Shown: positions 35,583 to 47,827 of the stretch, piece after piece | How positions within the stretch are numbered: position 1 is the stretch's first letter | How the letters are laid out: each line of letters starts with the position of its first letter | Source of the DNA: Rotaria socialis | Taxonomy: Eukaryota > Rotifera > Eurotatoria > Philodinida > Philodinidae | Length of the DNA: 64,000 nt | Reading direction: 5' to 3' | NCBI GenBank assembly: GCA_905331475.1 | Contig: CAJNYU010003859.1 | Location: 124,001 to 188,000, forward strand | Position numbers and translations under genes: made by a program | Notes under the pieces: model-generated | Told to the model about the DNA's origin: nothing | Database searches by the model: none | What the model saw: only the letters and a program-made list of their open reading frames with translations

Positions 35583-38274
35583 ATTCAAACATCAAACATT
35601 TGATGAAAGGAGAGTATAAATAAGTACCTATCAATAACAAATACAAGATAATATTAAAAATAAAGAACACATTCTTTCTGTATATTTTTTAACTTGATGG
35701 AAAATCTTCAATTAAATTTAATATCACAGTTTTCCTAGTCAGAAAAGATTTTATCATAGAAGTAAAAACACTTTAAGGTACACTAGAATTTTTATTGACA
35801 ATATTTTATCGATATAAAATCAGAATGTTTTCTGGCAGGTTTATGGAGAGTAGAAAAGTTCTGAAAATAATACCAGTGTACATAATCATGTTTTTCAATG
35901 ACTCATACTTTCTAACATAGATTGAAAAAGTGACGAATGTACATTGAGTTGGTATAATTGGCAAATTGATTCTGTGAGATAAGACTATGTACAAAGAATG
36001 GTGATTTCAAGTTCGTATATACAGTAGTCTGCTTAATTTGATAGGAAGTTTTCAGTTATTAGATCAAAGCAATTATTTTTACAGCACTGCCCTCTATATT
36101 TTTCTGGGATTCATGAGCCAAACTATAGATGTCTGCACTGAAAATGCATCGGCTGTTCATGAACTGAACAATTACAAAAATTTTAGAAGCAAATATCTGC
36201 AATACAATCCACATACAGACGAGATAAGGCATAGGTCAAATTATGATTTTAAAGTATTCCAATAAAAGATGTACTGATATGATTGCCATGTTTGCTTTTG
36301 CCTATAGTTTCACCGTTAAGAAGACTCGTAAAGAAATAAAATTTCAATTGAGACTATCGAGTCGTCTTGTGGTTATTAAAGTTACAAAAAATAGTTGGCG
36401 TTTTGTATATGCTCTAAAAAGTAAATATAATCGAATGTAAATCGTCGTAATAACGTTTTTTAAAGTTTCTATAATGAATTGCACGCACTTCAGAACTGTT
36501 ACTCAGTTTTGATTGAAAAGTGTGTGCCACCATTTTTTCTTAGACAACGAACAGTTAGCACTGTAGTTAGGTGAACACAGAGATAAATTATACCACAAGA
36601 GTAATAACATTAGCGCCCATCAAGGATACATATAATAGAGTTTATGGCTTGGGTAGATGATGATGAAATTATATTTTCTTGTTCTTTTTCGGCATCTGAA
36701 ATGACTTTATTTTTATTTTCTTCGGTACACTTGATTTCATAATCATTGATTTTCTAGGATCTTGAGTACTACTACCATTGGTTTGTTTTACTGAGTGGCG
36801 ATGAAACTGAGATCGTCTCATCATAGAAATATTTTCACTCATCTTATCATTGGTCATTTTTCTCTGTGAGTTAAGACTCGATGAAATTTTATCTTTTATT
36901 CAAACAACTTGTTGTAAGTCTGTGTTTGATATTTCAATTTCTCTACTTATCTTTGTTTCTCATGTTTGAAAATCATCGTTCTGACTGCAGAAGATAAGAC
37001 TGTATCAGTATGGTTTATCGGGTCTCAACGTCGAAAGTTTACTTCATTATTGTGCATTCGCTGCTTTTAATAGACAATTTTTCGAGTGATTTCAGGTACG
37101 TAGATGTGGACGTTTAGTTTCAATGGTTTTTTTTTCTATAAATAAAATGTGATAAATAGTCATGAAAAATAGATAGCCATGGGATCCGTTTTTTTTAATA
37201 TATTGGCAACGTAAAGGTTGGGACACAGATGTACAATGCATGGAAATCATTACAACATCTATACATGACGAATAGTAGTCTATCCAACACAAAATATCAT
37301 CAGAGTCCACTGTAACTTTTCAATCATAACGCGATTGACTTCCTTTTAGAAATGAATAACGAATTATTGATTCAATTAAAGATTTCAATTGGATTCATAC
37401 ATGGTTCCCATGAACAAAAATGTCACTTGTAGGCTTCGTATATAAGAGCTCAGAAGTTAGTGTCGATTTCTATTCCTCCAAATCTAAAATCTTCTACCAA
37501 CTTTTATTCTCTACTAGCAGTAACCACATTATAAAATCAGTTATAATATAACTAGTTAGCTAAATTTCTTAAACGAGTATAGAATTTCTATTTTTCTCTG
37601 CATCAGTGGAATAACGCAATAACATACATTTTCTCACTAGAACTATAGGGAATTACAGTGAATAAGATCAAAATTTCATTCTTAAAATCCTGTGGATCGT
37701 TCTGAACTGATAGGACTCCGATAAAACATAACATGGTGACTTAGTACAACATGATATAAACTGTATAGACTACCTTATCTTCATGGGTTCTCATAATAAT
37801 AAGTGTTGATATGGAACTGTGACTTTTGCAGTCTAATCAAAAGAAACTCAACTCAGAAATATTTGTGATGCCTTTATCTCTACTACGTGTTTTCAATCAT
37901 AACTTTTCCAGATAAAGATCTTACTACACAAGTAGTGATCAGATTAGATCAAGCTTGGCTACAGAATGTAAATGAAAATTTAGCTATTGTTTTGACATTG
38001 AAAAGAATAAATTACATCTGTGATTTTTGAAAATCACCACAGATTTTTATTTATTGTTATTTTTACATTAAATTAGTAGTCATGCATCATCTTTTTTCTA
38101 GGTACTTATTACACGGAAATAGAGTTTAGATCAATCATTGAATTGTCTGAAGAAAGTAGTCCTGATTCAATTTACGATAGAAGAAAGTTTGTGTAGATCA
38201 TCTAAGTATATATCTATAAATTTCAGATAGAGAACATTCTTAGATATTCTCATAATACATTACACATAAGAGAA
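35583..38274. other. gene-poor region between CLOCK-like and B-box/NHL genes
   Basis: 2.7 kb between divergent genes. The minus strand at 36669-36857 encodes a 62-residue Lys/Ser-rich, protein-like frame (MTNDKMSENISMMRR...), which could be an isolated exon or chance. Other frames (36038-36440) have no features. No RNA gene was recognised. Confidence 0.4.
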
Positions 38275-40048
38275 ATGGCAACAATAATTGAATCAAATGC
38301 ATGTTCAATCTGTACAAAGTCTTCAGCTAAATTCTTATGCATTGGATGTAGTGCATACTTCTGTTCGACACATTTCAAAGAACATCAGCAACAACTCTCA
38401 ACTAAATTCGACAATGAAATCGTAAAATCGCATGATGCACTATTTGAACAAATCCAAAAATTAGAAAATTCGAATCAAGTACCATCAGATCTTTTTGCTC
38501 TAATTGAACAATGGAGAAAAGCAACAATTGATAAAGTAGAGAAAACAGCAGAAAGAGCTCGTCACGAACTTACCGAACGTTTTGATAAAAAGCGAAAAGT
38601 AATGGAAAAACAACTTGAGTCAATTACAAAGGAAATTCATATTCGTCGAAAAGACGATGATTTTGTCGAAACTGACATTCATCGACTTCGCCAACAAATT
38701 CATGGCATTCAACGACTACTACAGCACTATATTGGAAAAGATACCACCAAGACCACGATCCTTATTGATAATGATCAAATCGATTGGAATCGACTCATTT
38801 GCATTCGAGGAGACCAACAAAATAGCAAGTATCTTAAACTAAAACCAAATAATAGGACATCTTTTCTATAGCAAGAAGTTATTTAGAAATCGCTGATAAA
38901 TTAAGTTGTCTTTCTCTTTCAAAAAATTTGTCAATTATCTCGAAATCTTTTCAAGATCATTTAATTATTTATTTAATTTTGTTCAAAATTCATTTCGATC
39001 AGAAGTAATGATTCATGTGACAAAAGGATTTTCAAATTATGAATATTTCATCTATCTGTTTTTCTGTCTCTCTATCGATACGTATTAACCGAATATCAAA
39101 TTTAATGAAATCATGTTTGTTTTAGCAACATTTTTGGACAGTATAAATGTAGATACAAAATGGTTGCAGAACGGTGTCACTGTAGCTGGAGGAAATGAAT
39201 TTGGCAGTGAGATGAACCAACTGTATCATCCATGGGGTTTGTGTATTGATGATGATCAAACTATCTACATTGCTGAATATTCAAATCACCGTGTTGTGGA
39301 GTGGAAATGTGGTGCAACGACTGGCCGAGTTGTAGCAGGTGGAAATGGGCAGGGAAACCAATCTGATCAATTGAACTATCCAACAGATGTTATTATTGAT
39401 GAAGAAACAGATAGTTTAATTATTTCTGATTATAACAATAAGAGAGTAGTTCGATGGTCTCGCCAAAATGGTATACACGGCGAAACAATTATCTCAAATA
39501 TTGGATGTATAGGTTTGACAATGGATGATGATGGATTCCTTTATGTTGTTGATCATGATGCACATGAAGTCAAACGGTATCGAGTGGGAGAAAATCATGG
39601 AACTGTTGTTGCAGGTGGAAATGGGCCAGGAGATCGTCTCGATCAGCTGTATTATCCGAGATATGTGACCGTCGATCAAGAACATTCCGTATACATATCA
39701 GAGTATGACAATCATCGTGTGGTGAAATGGACAAAAGGTGCAAAGCAAGGAATTATTGTGGCTGGTGGTCATGGTCAAGGATATAGTTTTACGCAATTAT
39801 CAAATCCTTATGGAGTCGTCGTGGACCAGGCAGGTAATGTCTACGTCGCTGACTATGCGAACAATCGAATAATGCGTTGGAGTTCCGGAGCTACACAGGG
39901 AAAAGTTATCGCTGGTGGAAATGGCCATGGAAATCAATTAAATCAACTCCATAGTCCCATCAGTTTTTCGTTTGATCGACAGGGTAATATGTATGTGAGT
40001 GATAGTGGAAATCATCGTATACAGAAGTTTAATATTGATCAGCATTAA
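38275..40048 (+). CDS. B-box / coiled-coil / NHL-repeat protein (TRIM-NHL-like, no RING)
   Basis: Exons 38275-38828 and 39142-40048, joined at AA|T (phase 2), give about 486 aa. Residues 8-40 form a B-box finger (CSICTKSSAKFLC, CSAYFCSTHFKEH). Residues about 45-150 are a charged coiled coil. From residue 195 there are about six NHL blades built on VAGGN.G......L..P....VD....VYV.D..N.R...W. NHL propellers bind RNA or protein; TRIM-NHL proteins act as E3 ligases or translational regulators. Here the N-terminal RING is missing, so ligase activity is not expected. Bdelloids have many such genes. The intron (313 nt) was placed by reading phase; an alternative reading as two separate genes is less likely, because the NHL frame has no good start. 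Confidence 0.85.
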
Positions 40049-41034
40049 TGACTTTTTTAAAAGTTACATTTCTTCAATATTTCTTATTTTATTTTTAAAT
40101 AATTGATCGAACAGTAAAGTCTCTTCCTCTTGCCTACAGGTATTTTCAGTCAGGTATCATCGCAAGAAATACATGAACTGAATTGGCGCTTTTGCGTATT
40201 GTAGAAAATTAATTAACTTAGAATACGAATTTGAGCGATGCTAGTCTTTATTCGAATGACTAATTTATTGATACTAATTCAAATTGTGATACTGGAAAAG
40301 ATATGGACGTATATAGGAAAAACTGTCACAAGTATATTTCAACGTAGCCTTATTCTTAAAAAGTATCAATGACAAAATAAAAGTATACACAGGCGGCACG
40401 AATGAATTACGTAATCCGACTAGACTCAATGAACGGTGTCAAAAACAGATGCATCATTCATTCAACAAGTTGTCGAAATTAAACCGTCCGTTTGATATTC
40501 AATGGAAGATTTCTTAATTTTGTTTTCTTATTCCTTGTATTAAAAACCCTAAGAAGAAATTCATTGATAGAAAAAAATTGGAAACTTTTCATTAGTTCTA
40601 CCAGCCAACAGGTACAGTGCACGCTGAGCATATTTTCGATTCCATAAGAGTGATTCTCATTCAACAATGAATCCATTCGACCGATCGCAATAATTTAAAT
40701 GAGTCAGATAATTTAAAGTAAGACACACTCTCCCTAACAGAGTAAAACGATGACGTTAAAATTTCTGGGCATGCTATTGATTGCAATTGAATACAAAACA
40801 AACATCAAAGACAATATTTTGTGTTTTGAATAATCAACAATGAATATATCATTGCAAAATTCTTACACATAGACAACACGACATAGCAATATATGAAAAG
40901 AAAATTCTATGAGATATTCACCAAAGAGTACCAAAATTTGATCAAATGCGATAGCTAACTTCAATGCAAACGAACAAAACTAAATTAATTTTTTTCTTTT
41001 AGAATTCAATTAGTAAATAAAGAAGATGATGAAA
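40049..41034. other. intergenic between convergent genes, no gene seen
   Basis: About 1 kb between the NHL gene and the M20 gene. AT-rich, with no repeat or coding-like frame beyond short noise. Confidence 0.5.
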
Positions 41035-42219
41035 TCAAGTTTTGAGTTCTTGTTGGACAAGACTTATCCAATAGGCAACACCAAATGGAATTGCATCATC
41101 ATTAAAGTTATAATCAGGTGAATGCAATTTAACCGATACTTTTTCATCATTGATACCCATAAAAATAAAAGCACCTGGTCGTTTCAAAAGCATAAAAGCA
41201 AAATCTTCACCGCCCATGATAGGTTCTCTGTTCTTGTTCACGTTCACTGTACCAACGACTGCTTCAGCAGCGTTGATTGCTCGTTGTGTTTCTTCATTGT
41301 GATTAACGAGGGGGATACCTCCTCGATTGTACTCTATATGAGCTGTACAATCAAATGCCGTTGCTAAATTATTTGCTAGTTCATTCATACGACGTTCGAT
41401 AAGATTACGGACTGATTCAGTAAAACTTCGTGCAGTACCTGCAATACGTATTTCAGATGGCATAACATTAGCCGATAAGAAAGAACCGCCTTGGATGGCA
41501 CCAACACTGATCACTGCTGAATCAATTGCATTGACATTACGACTAACAATTGTTTGTAGAGCCACGATGAACTGTGCTTGTAAGACTGTTACGTCTGTTG
41601 CAAGATGAGGTCCTGCACCTCCGTGACCTCCTGTACCACGAAATGTAACATACCAACGATCGGATGCTGCCATGAGAGGGCCTGATCGTATAGAAAATGT
41701 TCCTAATGGTTCCGGCATATTGTGTAATCCATAGACCGCATCGACGGGAAATCTTTCGAATAAATTATCATTAATCATTGCAATTGCGCCTCGAAGTCCT
41801 TCTTCACCCGGCTGAAAAATAAATTGAACGGTTCCAAAGAATGAATCTCGATGTTCAGCTAAATATTTTGCAGCGCCAAGTAGCATTGTCGTGTGTCCAT
41901 CATGACCGCAAGCGTGCATGATGCCAGGTTTGGTTGAAACATATGGTACATCACATTTTTCAATAAGTTCCAGAGCATCCATATCAGCACGAAGACCAAT
42001 AGAACGAGTGCCTGGCTTACTACTTGTCAATGTTCCAACAACACCGAATTGACCGACACCTTTAGTCACGGTTAGACCCCATTCATTGAGCTTAGTAGCG
42101 ACAAGACTTGACGTTCGTTCTTCTTCCATGGCCATCTCCGGATGAGCATGAATATCTTGACGAATCTTTGTTAATTCTGTTTGCAAATTACGCACTTCTA
42201 GAAGTAATGAATCGTTCAT
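41035..42219 (-). CDS. M20 family amidohydrolase (hippurate/IAA-amino acid hydrolase type)
   Basis: A single uninterrupted ORF of 394 aa, which is the normal length for bacterial HipO-type enzymes. These are di-metal amidohydrolases that cleave N-acyl amino acids to the free acid and amino acid. Metal-binding and catalytic blocks are all present: HAHPE near the start, ADMDAL, HACGHDGHTTMLLGAA, FIFQPGEEG, the dimerisation-domain GGHGGAGP (His), and MGGEDFAFML near the C-terminus. There is no signal peptide, so it is probably cytosolic. The bacterial-type sequence together with the complete absence of introns, while its neighbours are multi-exon, points to horizontal acquisition. A metazoan M20D-type relative is the alternative. 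Confidence 0.92.
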   Translation of the reverse strand: MNDSLLLEVRNLQTELTKIRQDIHAHPEMAMEEERTSSLVATKLNEWGLTVTKGVGQFGVVGTLTSSKPGTRSIGLRADMDALELIEKCDVPYVSTKPGIMHACGHDGHTTMLLGAAKYLAEHRDSFFGTVQFIFQPGEEGLRGAIAMINDNLFERFPVDAVYGLHNMPEPLGTFSIRSGPLMAASDRWYVTFRGTGGHGGAGPHLATDVTVLQAQFIVALQTIVSRNVNAIDSAVISVGAIQGGSFLSANVMPSEIRIAGTARSFTESVRNLIERRMNELANNLATAFDCTAHIEYNRGGIPLVNHNEETQRAINAAEAVVGTVNVNKNREPIMGGEDFAFMLLKRPGAFIFMGINDEKVSVKLHSPDYNFNDDAIPFGVAYWISLVQQELKT

Positions 42220-44546
42220 TTTTACTTTTCGATTGACTATTTCAAATATGTTTGACAGAACAGATGCGATTTAGTCTAGAAAAAAAGCAAGAAGAACTAA
42301 TTATGCAAGATACAACATCATTTTGACGATTTTTGATAGCATCAGTATTAGTGCAATAATATTACATTTTGTTATGCTTCGTCATATCATAATTATTATT
42401 GTATTGTTTACATAACAGAACACATTTTTACATACGCAATCATAAGAGGTAAGCAAAGAAGAATGCACAGATGAAGGAGAAATTAACAAAGGAGAGCGAC
42501 GACATTGTTTACAATACATAGGCAACGTATCGAGAGAGAACAATAAAGTATACGATAAAAAGAAATGGCAAGCAAAAATTAAGCATCATGCATGAACACC
42601 CAGTTTAATTATGTAAAAAGACTTTCATATTGGTATCGTGTAGACTGAGTTGAAAATGCCACAACAATTGAATATACAATAGATATAATATTTTGACATA
42701 GGTAGGCATACACAGATAGAAGGACGAATATAACATTATAGGTTGTTTCACTCTTATCTAATCTATGTTGACTTTTTACGCATTTAACCAATCATTGGTT
42801 GTCTAATTCTTGTTTTGTTAACTGTTTGCGAGTTTGCTCTCTCTTTTGTATGTTAGACAGTTAAAGGACATGATGTGGCCATTTTAATGTTCTATTCAAT
42901 AATAGAGTGAATTAAGATTGATTTCTTATATATCAGTGAACAACACAGAGTATGATTGAGGGTGAAAAACTAAGGAAACAGTTTATGATCAAGTAACTAT
43001 AGACCATCAAATTAGATCGAAAGCAAACAAACTCTGACAAAAAGATTTAGAGTAAGATGAGACTTAGCCAAAGACTATGCTCAACTTAGAAAGGAAGTTC
43101 TTAAATTTGTAAAAATCAGAGAATTTTAAAATGAAATAATGATAATAATCTTAAATAGACGCTAAGTTATTGATCGAATAACACTATTGAAAGACAATTT
43201 GAATTTTTTTATTTCAGTTATAACTTCATCTGAACGTTAACAATGTTTTCTCTCGGGTATTTCATTATATTACAAAATTCTGGTATTTCATGGAGTTCTA
43301 GCCACACGAACTGTTGAATTTTGAAGTATTTGCAAACACCCAAATGACACTATTGTGGGTATACTACTACAAAAATATCTAAAAAACCTAAGAACCTTCC
43401 TACTATTCAACAGGATTGATGTACCTGTGTGTAACAGCAAGGAATTATTGCAGAATTTAGCAAAATATTTCATGCAGAAACATCTACATGAAACAAGTAT
43501 TATTACAGAAAAATACCAGTAATTCTTAAAGTTCCATCTTTTCGTTTCAATACAAAAAAAATGAATGTATCCAACAATTGATTATTTTTTAGTCGCAATA
43601 CAGGACCATCATATTCTCTGATAAGATATTTGCAATTGACATTCCATATGCATTGTTACTTCGGGTTTTTCAGTTGTAGATTAAAATTTACTTTACAAAA
43701 AACATTCGGAATGCTCGAAAGCAATTAGAAATATATTCGACTCAATATTTGCTACAGTACACGAGACAAATAAAATAGAAAAATAAAGTACTCTGCTAGT
43801 GGTTCTTCACTAAATCGATCTTAGTAGATACGTATACAAGTATTCGCTTAGTACATGTACGAATATGGATACTTAGCCAAATAATCAAGTCACCATGACT
43901 AGTCAGGATTATTCAAAGTACCTCCGTTAGTTAACCTACTGGAATTTGTTCAGTAAATCGGTTTCCTGAGCTTAGCACATTCTTTAGAATCACATGATAT
44001 TTCGAACGAGTGTTATGACAAATGTTAAGTATCTGTCTGATGGGTGGCAGAATTTACGCTAAACCAGTTTTTGTTTATGATTTACATAAATTTTTCAATA
44101 GATGGATCTTTCTTTTGATATGTATGATCCGATTATAAATATAAAGTGACCCTGTTATACAATTGAATTAACGAAATAAAACGAATAATAGAACACCGAC
44201 ATGAGCTATATTGTCCTAGTTTTGTGTATATGCAAAATAATTGAAAAGATAGCAAGGAAATATATACTATAATTAAAAGAAAAGTACACGAGAATAAACA
44301 TAAAGATAGACGATTTCCAATATCTTATTCTTGCACAGATATCCAGTTGTCATTTTATTTTTATAAATCGTTTATTTCTCTACGATAATTTTCATACTGC
44401 AGCATAGGATCCTACGACTTTTTCTGAAGGAAAATAATGTAAATAACAATAGCATAAAAATTAGAATGAGAGAGCAGATACTCATCCATACTGATGTTGA
44501 TGTTGTTTACTTAGTATTTGGTTCGATTCGAAAAATAAGAAGACTT
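42220..44546. other. long gene-poor region
   Basis: 2.3 kb between the M20 gene and the lysozyme-fold gene. Only short random frames were seen, with no hairpin, tandem repeat or RNA gene. Confidence 0.5.
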
Positions 44547-45534
44547 TTATCTGTTTCGACAAAAGAAAAAGATAGATAACAGTAAGCATAGAAGCAGAGG
44601 TAATGGAAATAAAATAATCAATAGAGTTATTCTGCCTGAATGTGTACTCATTAGACGTTTGAATAGTGATGATTGATTTGATGAGTTTAAATTGCATACT
44701 CCACTAAATGATAACGGTACACAAACTTTTCTTGCACAACCTGAATCAATAATACACACAGACGATGAAGTTGAGCAAGAATGACAATCTGGAAATATTG
44801 AACATTGAAATTTTGGTGCACAGAACTGAATACTGCTTGATGTTTGATAACAGACACATTCATGTTTCTTCAATGTCTTAATTTCCATCGTTGAAAAACC
44901 TTCTTTATCATTTGATTCTACGAATATAACAAAGAATCCAAATTTATCATCAAAAGTAAGAAATCATTTGATTTAGATAACTACCATTGTTGCGAATACA
45001 ATTGTAATCTTTATCGCATTGGCTTTGATTTACTTGTTTACACCATTTTGAATACTTCAATTCTTCTGCAGCTTGTATCCAATATTTTACTTCTAATGCT
45101 TTTTGCATTTGATTGAATGTCTTCAATGTTCGACAACTAGTAAAAGCTACATCAATAATTGCATTTCTTTTCGTTGATGGCAGATTAGAAACATATTCGT
45201 CTACACATCTGGGAGCTTCTGGATACGAAATTCTGTAAAAGATATCTTTAGCTTGATCGTTGGCCAGGCAGTATGTTGATGTATTTCTATGACAATCACT
45301 TAAAACTTGTGATAATGTTAAATTATACATGGACATGACTGTTTTAGAGTTGTTTTGTAAAAGTTGATATCCAATGCCTATCGTTGGCGTTTTCTTGATA
45401 TCATAATGGCAACATAGTTGTGTTTCGTGATTGATCATGGTTTGTTTTGAATCACACATTGTTGACATTAATCTTGTCCATGCAAAAAGCAAGACTATTT
45501 GCAACATCGTAGCTAAAGGTTTTGTATATTGCAT
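44547..45534 (-). CDS. secreted or membrane-anchored T4-type (GH24-like) lysozyme-fold protein
   Basis: Exons 45534-44985 and 44917-44547 give about 306 aa; an upstream Met at 45591 and an internal one at 45507 are alternative starts. A hydrophobic leader (MLQIVLLFAW) precedes a domain that follows phage T4 lysozyme: catalytic-Glu region NHETQLCCHYD, then PTIGIGYQLL, a YCLANDQAKDIFYRI helix, RNAIIDVAFT and AAEELKYSKWCKQV. Glu, Asp and Thr stand where T4 lysozyme has E11, D20 and T26. Several Cys pairs suggest an extracellular, disulfide-stabilised form. Exon 2 adds a Cys-rich region and a C-terminal hydrophobic helix (LLIILFPLPLLLCLLLSIFF), so the protein may be membrane-anchored. The likely role is digestion of bacterial peptidoglycan. 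Phage or bacterial ancestry with later intron gain is inferred. Confidence 0.75.
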
Positions 45535-45788
45535 GATCAATAAGAAGGTAATCAAAACGGAGTAGAATTGATCCAAGAAAAAAAAGCGCATACAAACGGA
45601 AAGCTTCCGATGTAAATTAGAAAGTAAGTCTAGTTTTGAAATGGATTACTTCATAGTATGATAGATTTTATTTGCATAATATTCTTTCATAGATGTAAAA
45701 AATTATTCGTAATAAATATTGTCATTCAGCAATCATACAAGGGAGCCAAGTGATCCTTAAAAAATGTAAATCAATGCGATATTCCGCT

Positions 45789-45995
45789 CAGGGACGGCGC
45801 GAACGGGGAGGGGGTTGGGGGGGGGGGGGTTACCCCCGCCAAATTGGGAATTTTTGTTTGAATTTTTTAAAAANGTTTCCCCCTCCAACTTTGGAAATTT
45901 TTGTTTCAATTTTTGAAAAAACCTCTCGTTTTTGAAAAAAAACCTCCCGTTTTCAAGTAACCCCCCTATACTTTTATTACTTCGCGCCGTCTCTG
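45789..45995. mobile_element. hAT-type MITE with 8-bp target duplication
   Basis: The 207-bp element starts CAGGGACGGCGCGAA and ends TTCGCGCCGTCTCTG, inverted ends of the CAGRG type seen in hAT transposons. It is flanked on both sides by the identical octamer ATTCCGCT (45781-45788 and 45996-46003). The inside has G-, C- and T-runs in a partly mirrored order and one unresolved base (N at about 45874). No ORF. The perfect duplication points to a fairly recent insertion. Confidence 0.85.
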
Positions 45996-46003
45996 ATTCC
46001 GCT

Positions 46004-47827
46004 TATAAAATATGCATCACCATATCTATTCAGACTAAATTAATACTAATACATATGTAATTCAATTAAATGCTTGTCGTAGAACATGGGTTTTTGAGTT
46101 CGTACGACGAGTTCTCAGACTGAACAACGACAAAGTCAAAAATGATCGATTCCATATTTATCGTATCCTTTCATACGAGTGCAATATATTCTATTAATAA
46201 ATATAAGAAATTAGAAGTAAGTGTTCTCTAAAAATGTCCACTCATTCACTGTATTATATAATTGATTTATTATACTTGCCACGAATTTATAAATCTTTAT
46301 AGGGCTACTAAACCGTTCGAGATCTAATTTATTTTATATACAAGACCATAAATTAATGGATTTCGAATATTCTTCAAGTAGTGGCACTCTCCGTGACACA
46401 GAACAGCAAGTTAACCTGTTTTTCTGCGTAATAGAATCTGCGATGGAACTAAATTTCATTATTTGCTAATTGAACCAGCTTTTCATCATCTGCTTATCAA
46501 TTCCTAATTCGAAGTTACGACGCAGATGCTTGCAATCTTCTTTAAAATAGATTATGCCACATTGATGAAATTCATTCATTGAGAATTCTTCAGAAACACC
46601 CGTGTAGCCACTACTAAGAGTACCTTTTTGTTTTGAATTCAATTATTTAAGCTTTGCGGAGCGTTTGGCATTTTGTTTTTATATAAATGTTTATGCCAAT
46701 AATAGAAGGCTCTTGTCAGATTTCTTCGTTTTTTCACTTCTCAAAGTTTCTAGCATTATGAAACGGTAAGAAAAATGCTATCTAGCACATTTACATGTTG
46801 CACAGTACAGTTTTTGTTTTCTTTGATCAACTCATTAGAGAGAGCATCTATGTAGGAAAGCGTTCTCTTGTTGCCTGACATATTTTGTATTTTTGCTTTT
46901 CGTTGTGATTCAAACTAATAAAGACTGAATGTAATCAATGCAAACAGAACAAAGAAGGTGAATGATCGAATGCTGATGTCAAACTAGAAACGGCATCGGG
47001 TAAGAAAACATGGGCCGCATTGAGTATATCTTTTCCAATGGTTATTATTGTTAATCATAAAGGCCATCAATAGGAATCAATGATGTGTTCTTCATAATGA
47101 AATGAATTTTTGAGGACAACAGTAATTGTGAGCCATGTGATTGTCTCGACAGTTCATCGCCATAACAAACAAGAATGTGAGCATTAAGCTACATAGTTAA
47201 ACAGACATTCAAGTTGAACATTTGCATCTATCCTTAAAGTCAGTACAATAAGATTGCAACAACTTCTTTCATTCTTTATCACGCTAAAATTCGTGCATTG
47301 ATTATTTTATTTCATCATAAATTAGTTAGTCACATTTGATTGTATCGAATATTCTTAATTTGGAATATTTTAAAGGTTGGATTTATTTCTGATATGATGC
47401 GTTTGTATTTGGTATTTTTCAAATTTTCAATTACTTTAGAGAGTAATCTAATAAGAAGAAGGTGTATTGAATGTTTGAGCTATGGCAGCGACTATAAGTT
47501 GTTATCTTTTATTTTATGTGATATTTCATAAGATTACACCACTATGAAGACGAAATCAGATTCAATACGAAAGTCCTATTAGATTTTATTCTTTCAAATA
47601 TCAACCAGTGTTACTACATATTCGAAAAGCACACAAAGTAAATAGATATGATCAACTTGTCTTTAACCGTTGACTTTTTTTTTGTGAATACTATTGTCAT
47701 CATGCTTATCTTAACTGCAATGATACTGGTTGACTATTTGTCATGTTCTTCATCGTTTGCGTGATGTCATTATTTGCTAAAGGCTTCTCAAATAATAAAT
47801 AGTTAGCACAATCGACTGCAGAAGTAG
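46004..47827. other. gene-poor region
   Basis: 1.8 kb upstream of the hydrolase pseudogene. AT-rich, with short frames only (for example 47340-47531); nothing recognisable. Confidence 0.5.

Noticed and set aside
36038..36440. Two plus-strand ORFs of 75 and 65 codons
   Set aside because: No domain or splice partner, and low-complexity composition.
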